Positions 6,140 through 6,235 of a stretch of 6,235 nucleotides of DNA are shown one piece after another (the stretch's first letter is position 1; each line of letters opens with the position of its first letter). The stretch is from JAZNGX01 sp045576675 (GTDB taxonomy: Bacteria; Bacillota; Clostridia; Monoglobales; Firm-18), in the NCBI GenBank assembly GCA_045576675.1, contig JAZNGX010000173.1:1-6235 (forward strand). The letters run 5' to 3'. The notes below the pieces were generated by a model. That model was given only the letters and a program-made list of their open reading frames with translations. It searched no databases and had not been told where the DNA came from. The translations under genes and the position numbers were made by a program.

Positions 6140-6181
6140 CACAAAAAGCCGCTGAAGTATGGAAACTTCGCGGCTTTTGTG
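6140..6181 (+). repeat. Long stem-loop directly upstream of the transposase start
   Basis: CACAAAAAGCCGC (6140-6152) pairs with GCGGCTTTTGTG (6170-6181) with one bulged A, and GAAGT (6154-6158) pairs inside with ACTTC (6165-6169). The stem totals about 17 pairs and ends one base before the TATAAT box. It may sequester signals when transcription enters from outside, a known protection in insertion sequences, but that role is inferred. Confidence 0.6.
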
Positions 6182-6188
6182 GTATAAT
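6160..6188 (+). promoter_or_regulatory. Candidate promoter of the transposase gene
   Basis: TATAAT at 6183-6188 preceded by TGG (extended -10), with a weak TGGAAA at 6160-6165, 17 bases upstream, which lies across the loop of the stem-loop. The predicted start (about 6195) coincides with the ATG at 6194, so an mRNA from here would have almost no leader. Confidence 0.45.
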
Positions 6189-6193
6189 GAATT

Positions 6194-6235
6194 ATGACCA
6201 ATAAATCAAAAATACTAGTTGATTATACAACAAAA
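6194..6235 (+). CDS. Probable transposase, first 14 codons only
   Basis: An ATG opens a frame of 14 codons, MTNKSKILVDYTTK, that continues past the right edge without a stop. Its place inside what looks like an insertion-sequence end is the reason to call it a transposase; the visible residues carry no domain evidence. No Shine-Dalgarno sequence precedes the ATG, and a TATAAT box ends only five bases before it. The real start could be further downstream outside the window. The family (IS1182-like) is a guess from the terminal sequence. Confidence 0.45.
   Translation, partial: MTNKSKILVDYTTK

Larger units (their letters stand above)
6098..6235 (+). mobile_element. Left end of a probable insertion sequence, cut by the window edge
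   Basis: The sequence GGGGCTGTCTCA at 6098-6109 has the form of terminal inverted repeats found on many Firmicutes insertion sequences, notably IS1182-like ones (from memory). It is followed by two stem-loops, a TATAAT box and an ATG frame running off the right edge. The opposite end and any target duplication lie outside the window, so the element's limits are not proven. It sits upstream of the dnaD-dnaC promoter without disrupting it. Confidence 0.6.

Overview
The window looks like chromosomal DNA of a low-GC, Gram-positive anaerobe of the class Clostridia, probably a gut Eubacteriales (Oscillospiraceae/Ruminococcus-like) species. This rests on the AT-rich composition, strong AGGAGG-type ribosome binding sites, the adjacent DnaD-like and DnaC/DnaI-like replication genes, and the type of beta-helix surface protein. 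The species cannot be fixed from the sequence.

Left part, + strand (2-3148): the 3' 972 codons of a very large secreted protein, open at the left edge. It is built from pectate-lyase-like beta-helix blocks, each introduced by a short repeated motif (V-x-IG-x-x-x-Y-x-x-L-x-x-A...GDTI), and ends in a distinct C-terminal domain without a wall anchor. A 52-codon gene follows 15 bases later with a near-perfect ribosome binding site. It encodes a small leader-like peptide (KKPE near the N-terminus, DVIQTS, then a Pro/Trp/Gly/Asn-rich tail). A strong intrinsic terminator closes this unit at 3112-3148.

Middle (3182-4180, + strand): a self-contained unit with its own extended -10 promoter and one gene, a PfkB-family sugar-phosphate kinase most like 1-phosphofructokinase (FruK). 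No PTS transporter or regulator gene is visible beside it.

Right part, - strand (6064 down to 4102): a two-gene primosome operon. A tandem DnaD-domain protein (GTG start) is followed 10 bases later by a DnaC/DnaI-type AAA+ helicase loader with a zinc-binding cluster. The operon has a good promoter at 6036-6064. It converges on fruK with a 20-base overlap of the coding ends, and its best intrinsic terminator lies inside the fruK coding sequence (4088-4123).

Right edge (6098-6235, + strand): what appears to be the left end of an insertion sequence, with a GGGGCTGTCTCA tip, two stem-loops, a TATAAT box and the first 14 codons of a probable transposase. Its tip lies 33 bases from the -35 box of the dnaD-dnaC promoter.

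The least explained items are the small peptide tied to the surface-protein gene, the unnamed C-terminal domain of that protein, and the operon terminator embedded in a convergent gene. No CRISPR array, tRNA, rRNA or riboswitch was recognised.
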